This document shows, one piece after another, positions 4,904 to 6,046 of a DNA stretch of 6,046 nt; position 1 is the stretch's first letter; each line of letters opens with the position of its first letter. The stretch comes from Treponema sp. (GTDB lineage: Bacteria; Spirochaetota; Spirochaetia; Treponematales; Breznakiellaceae), in the NCBI GenBank assembly GCA_031280065.1, contig JAITHH010000085.1, forward strand, positions 1 through 6,046, read 5' to 3'. A model generated the notes under the pieces. That model was given only the letters and a program-made list of their open reading frames with translations, searched no databases and was not told where the DNA came from. Both the position numbers and the translations under genes were made by a program.

Positions 4904-5985
4904 GCGGCGCCTCTGGCGGCGCCATAGGCGAGCGGATAGCCGTGCTGGGAGCCGGCGCTTGGGGGACTGCGGCTGCCAAGGTTATCGCCGATAAGGGGCA
5001 CACTGTGGCGCTCTGGAGCCATGATCCCGAAGCTGCGGCGGAGATCAACCGGGAGCGCCGGAATTCCCGCTATCTGCCGGGGGTGGAACTGCCGCCGGGC
5101 ATCCGGGCCCTGGAGGATATTACCGAAGCCGCGGAGGGCCGGGACTACCTCATCCTGGCGGTTCCTTCCCTCTACCTCCTCGACACGGTCAAGCGGATTC
5201 TCCCGGTTTCCGTGATCCGGGAGGGCGAAGCCTGTATTGCCGTGCTCACCAAGGGCTTTCTCCCCGGCGCTCAGGGGCCCCGGCTGATCCTGGAAACCCT
5301 GGAAGACTACCTGCCGGGATTCTACCGCCAGTCCCTGGTCTACATAGCCGGGCCCAGCCATGCGGAGGAGGTTTCCAGGGGCCGGATCACGGGCCTTATC
5401 GCGGCCAGCGAGAGCGCGAAGAACTCCTTCCGGTTCCGGGACCTCCTGCGGAGCAAGCGGCTGCTGGTCTTTTCGTCCTTCGATGTCCGGGGAGTGCAGG
5501 TTGCGGCGGCGGCGAAGAACGTCATCGCCATTGCCTTTGGGATGCTGGACGCCTTGAAGACCGCGTCCGGCGGCGAGGAGGGCATGTTTGGGGACGGCAC
5601 CGAATCCCTGCTCCTGGCCGCGGGGCTTAACGAGATTCAAGCCCTGGGCATGGCCATGGGCGCGACCCACCCGGAGACCTTTACCTCTATTTCCGGGGTG
5701 GGGGACCTGGACGTAACCTGCCGTTCCGTGTACGGCAGGAACCGCCGTTTCGGCAGGGAGATCATCGAGAAGGACATTCTGGCCCCCTTCGGCGGGCTGG
5801 AGGACCTGCTTTCCCGGATTGGGGAAATCGGCTACCTCCCCGAAGGGGCCGCCGCCGCGAAGTACGTCAAGCTGCTTGCGGAGAAGCACCGGCTCAAGAC
5901 GCCCATCTCCACAGGGGTTTACCAGATACTCAACCGCGAGACCGGGCCGCTGAACTTCCTGGACAACTGGCTGGACTCCCGGTGA
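4900..5985 (+). CDS. gpsA: NAD(P)H-dependent glycerol-3-phosphate dehydrogenase
   Basis: A 361-aa cytosolic enzyme that reduces dihydroxyacetone phosphate to sn-glycerol 3-phosphate, the backbone precursor of membrane phospholipids. The Rossmann dinucleotide motif is AVLGAGAWGTA with G17-A-G-A-W-G22. Further family signatures are AVPSLYLLD, LTKGF, GPSHAEEV (151-158), the catalytic lysine in AAAKNVIAIAFG (Lys206), GVGDLDVTCRSVYGRNRRFG ending at about 285, and TPISTGVYQIL near the end. Length is at the upper end of the family. The ATG overlaps the pepF stop as ATGA, with GGAG (4890-4893) six bases upstream. About 11 extra residues precede the Rossmann strand, and two GGCGCC copies (4906-4911 and 4918-4923) could form a short hairpin just inside the gene. 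It closes the operon. No clear terminator is visible in the remaining downstream bases. Confidence 0.96.
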   Translation: MSGASGGAIGERIAVLGAGAWGTAAAKVIADKGHTVALWSHDPEAAAEINRERRNSRYLPGVELPPGIRALEDITEAAEGRDYLILAVPSLYLLDTVKRILPVSVIREGEACIAVLTKGFLPGAQGPRLILETLEDYLPGFYRQSLVYIAGPSHAEEVSRGRITGLIAASESAKNSFRFRDLLRSKRLLVFSSFDVRGVQVAAAAKNVIAIAFGMLDALKTASGGEEGMFGDGTESLLLAAGLNEIQALGMAMGATHPETFTSISGVGDLDVTCRSVYGRNRRFGREIIEKDILAPFGGLEDLLSRIGEIGYLPEGAAAAKYVKLLAEKHRLKTPISTGVYQILNRETGPLNFLDNWLDSR

Positions 5986-6013
5986 TAGCGCCTTTTAATG
6001 GTCTGCTCGCGGC

Positions 6014-6046
6014 TCAGTAGTTGCGGGCATCCAGGGAAGCGTCGAT
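6014..6046 (-). CDS. Possible C-terminal end of a convergent gene
   Basis: Read on the minus strand from the right edge, the sequence gives IDASLDARNY and then TGA at 6016-6014. Codon choice resembles that of the neighbouring genes, and a convergent gene ending 28 bp after gpsA would be an ordinary arrangement. Ten residues are too few to name a family, and other frames are also open here, so this is a tentative call. Confidence 0.3.
   Translation of the reverse strand: MDASLDARNY

Noticed and set aside
4744..5889. 381-codon minus-strand open frame opposite gpsA
   Set aside because: It is the mirror of a well-supported GpsA, has no domain pattern and starts without a ribosome-binding site.

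Overview
The window is GC-rich bacterial chromosome with ordinary housekeeping genes and one decayed insertion sequence. The protein styles (SecA start, NDK, M3-type oligoendopeptidase, GpsA) and the mix of GC-rich genes with AT-rich gaps would fit a host-associated spirochaete of the Treponema group. That assignment is from general recall of such proteins, not from a marker in the window, and is only moderately likely.

Layout. Positions 1-248 (minus strand) hold the first 82 codons of secA, the preprotein translocase ATPase, which runs off the left edge. About 130 bp upstream of its start lies a degraded IS of the IS481/IS3 type (about 381-1513). Its single transposase gene is broken by two frameshifts and has lost a catalytic aspartate. 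Partly matching terminal repeats beginning TGT and ending ACA can still be seen. Right after the IS is a good sigma70-type promoter and a 240-aa gene that reads as a DUF5655-like domain joined to a DUF1801 (YdhG-like) domain. A 284-bp gap follows (2291-2574). It holds a strong hairpin whose T-tract faces the minus strand, an AT-rich stretch, and an extended -10 element placed so that ndk may be transcribed without a leader.

From 2575 to 5985 three genes run on the plus strand as a tight operon: ndk (nucleoside diphosphate kinase), an M3-family oligoendopeptidase F, and gpsA (NAD(P)H-dependent glycerol-3-phosphate dehydrogenase). ndk and pepF overlap by 17 bp and pepF and gpsA by 4 bp, so translation is probably coupled. 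Their jobs (nucleotide balancing, peptide turnover, phospholipid precursor synthesis) are general growth functions with no obvious shared pathway. At the right edge the last codons of a possible convergent minus-strand gene can be read.

I found no convincing new biological system. The most unusual signals are the minus-strand terminator whose loop carries the sequence of the 16S rRNA anti-Shine-Dalgarno tail, the possible leaderless ndk start, and a three-unit 15-bp in-frame repeat inside pepF.
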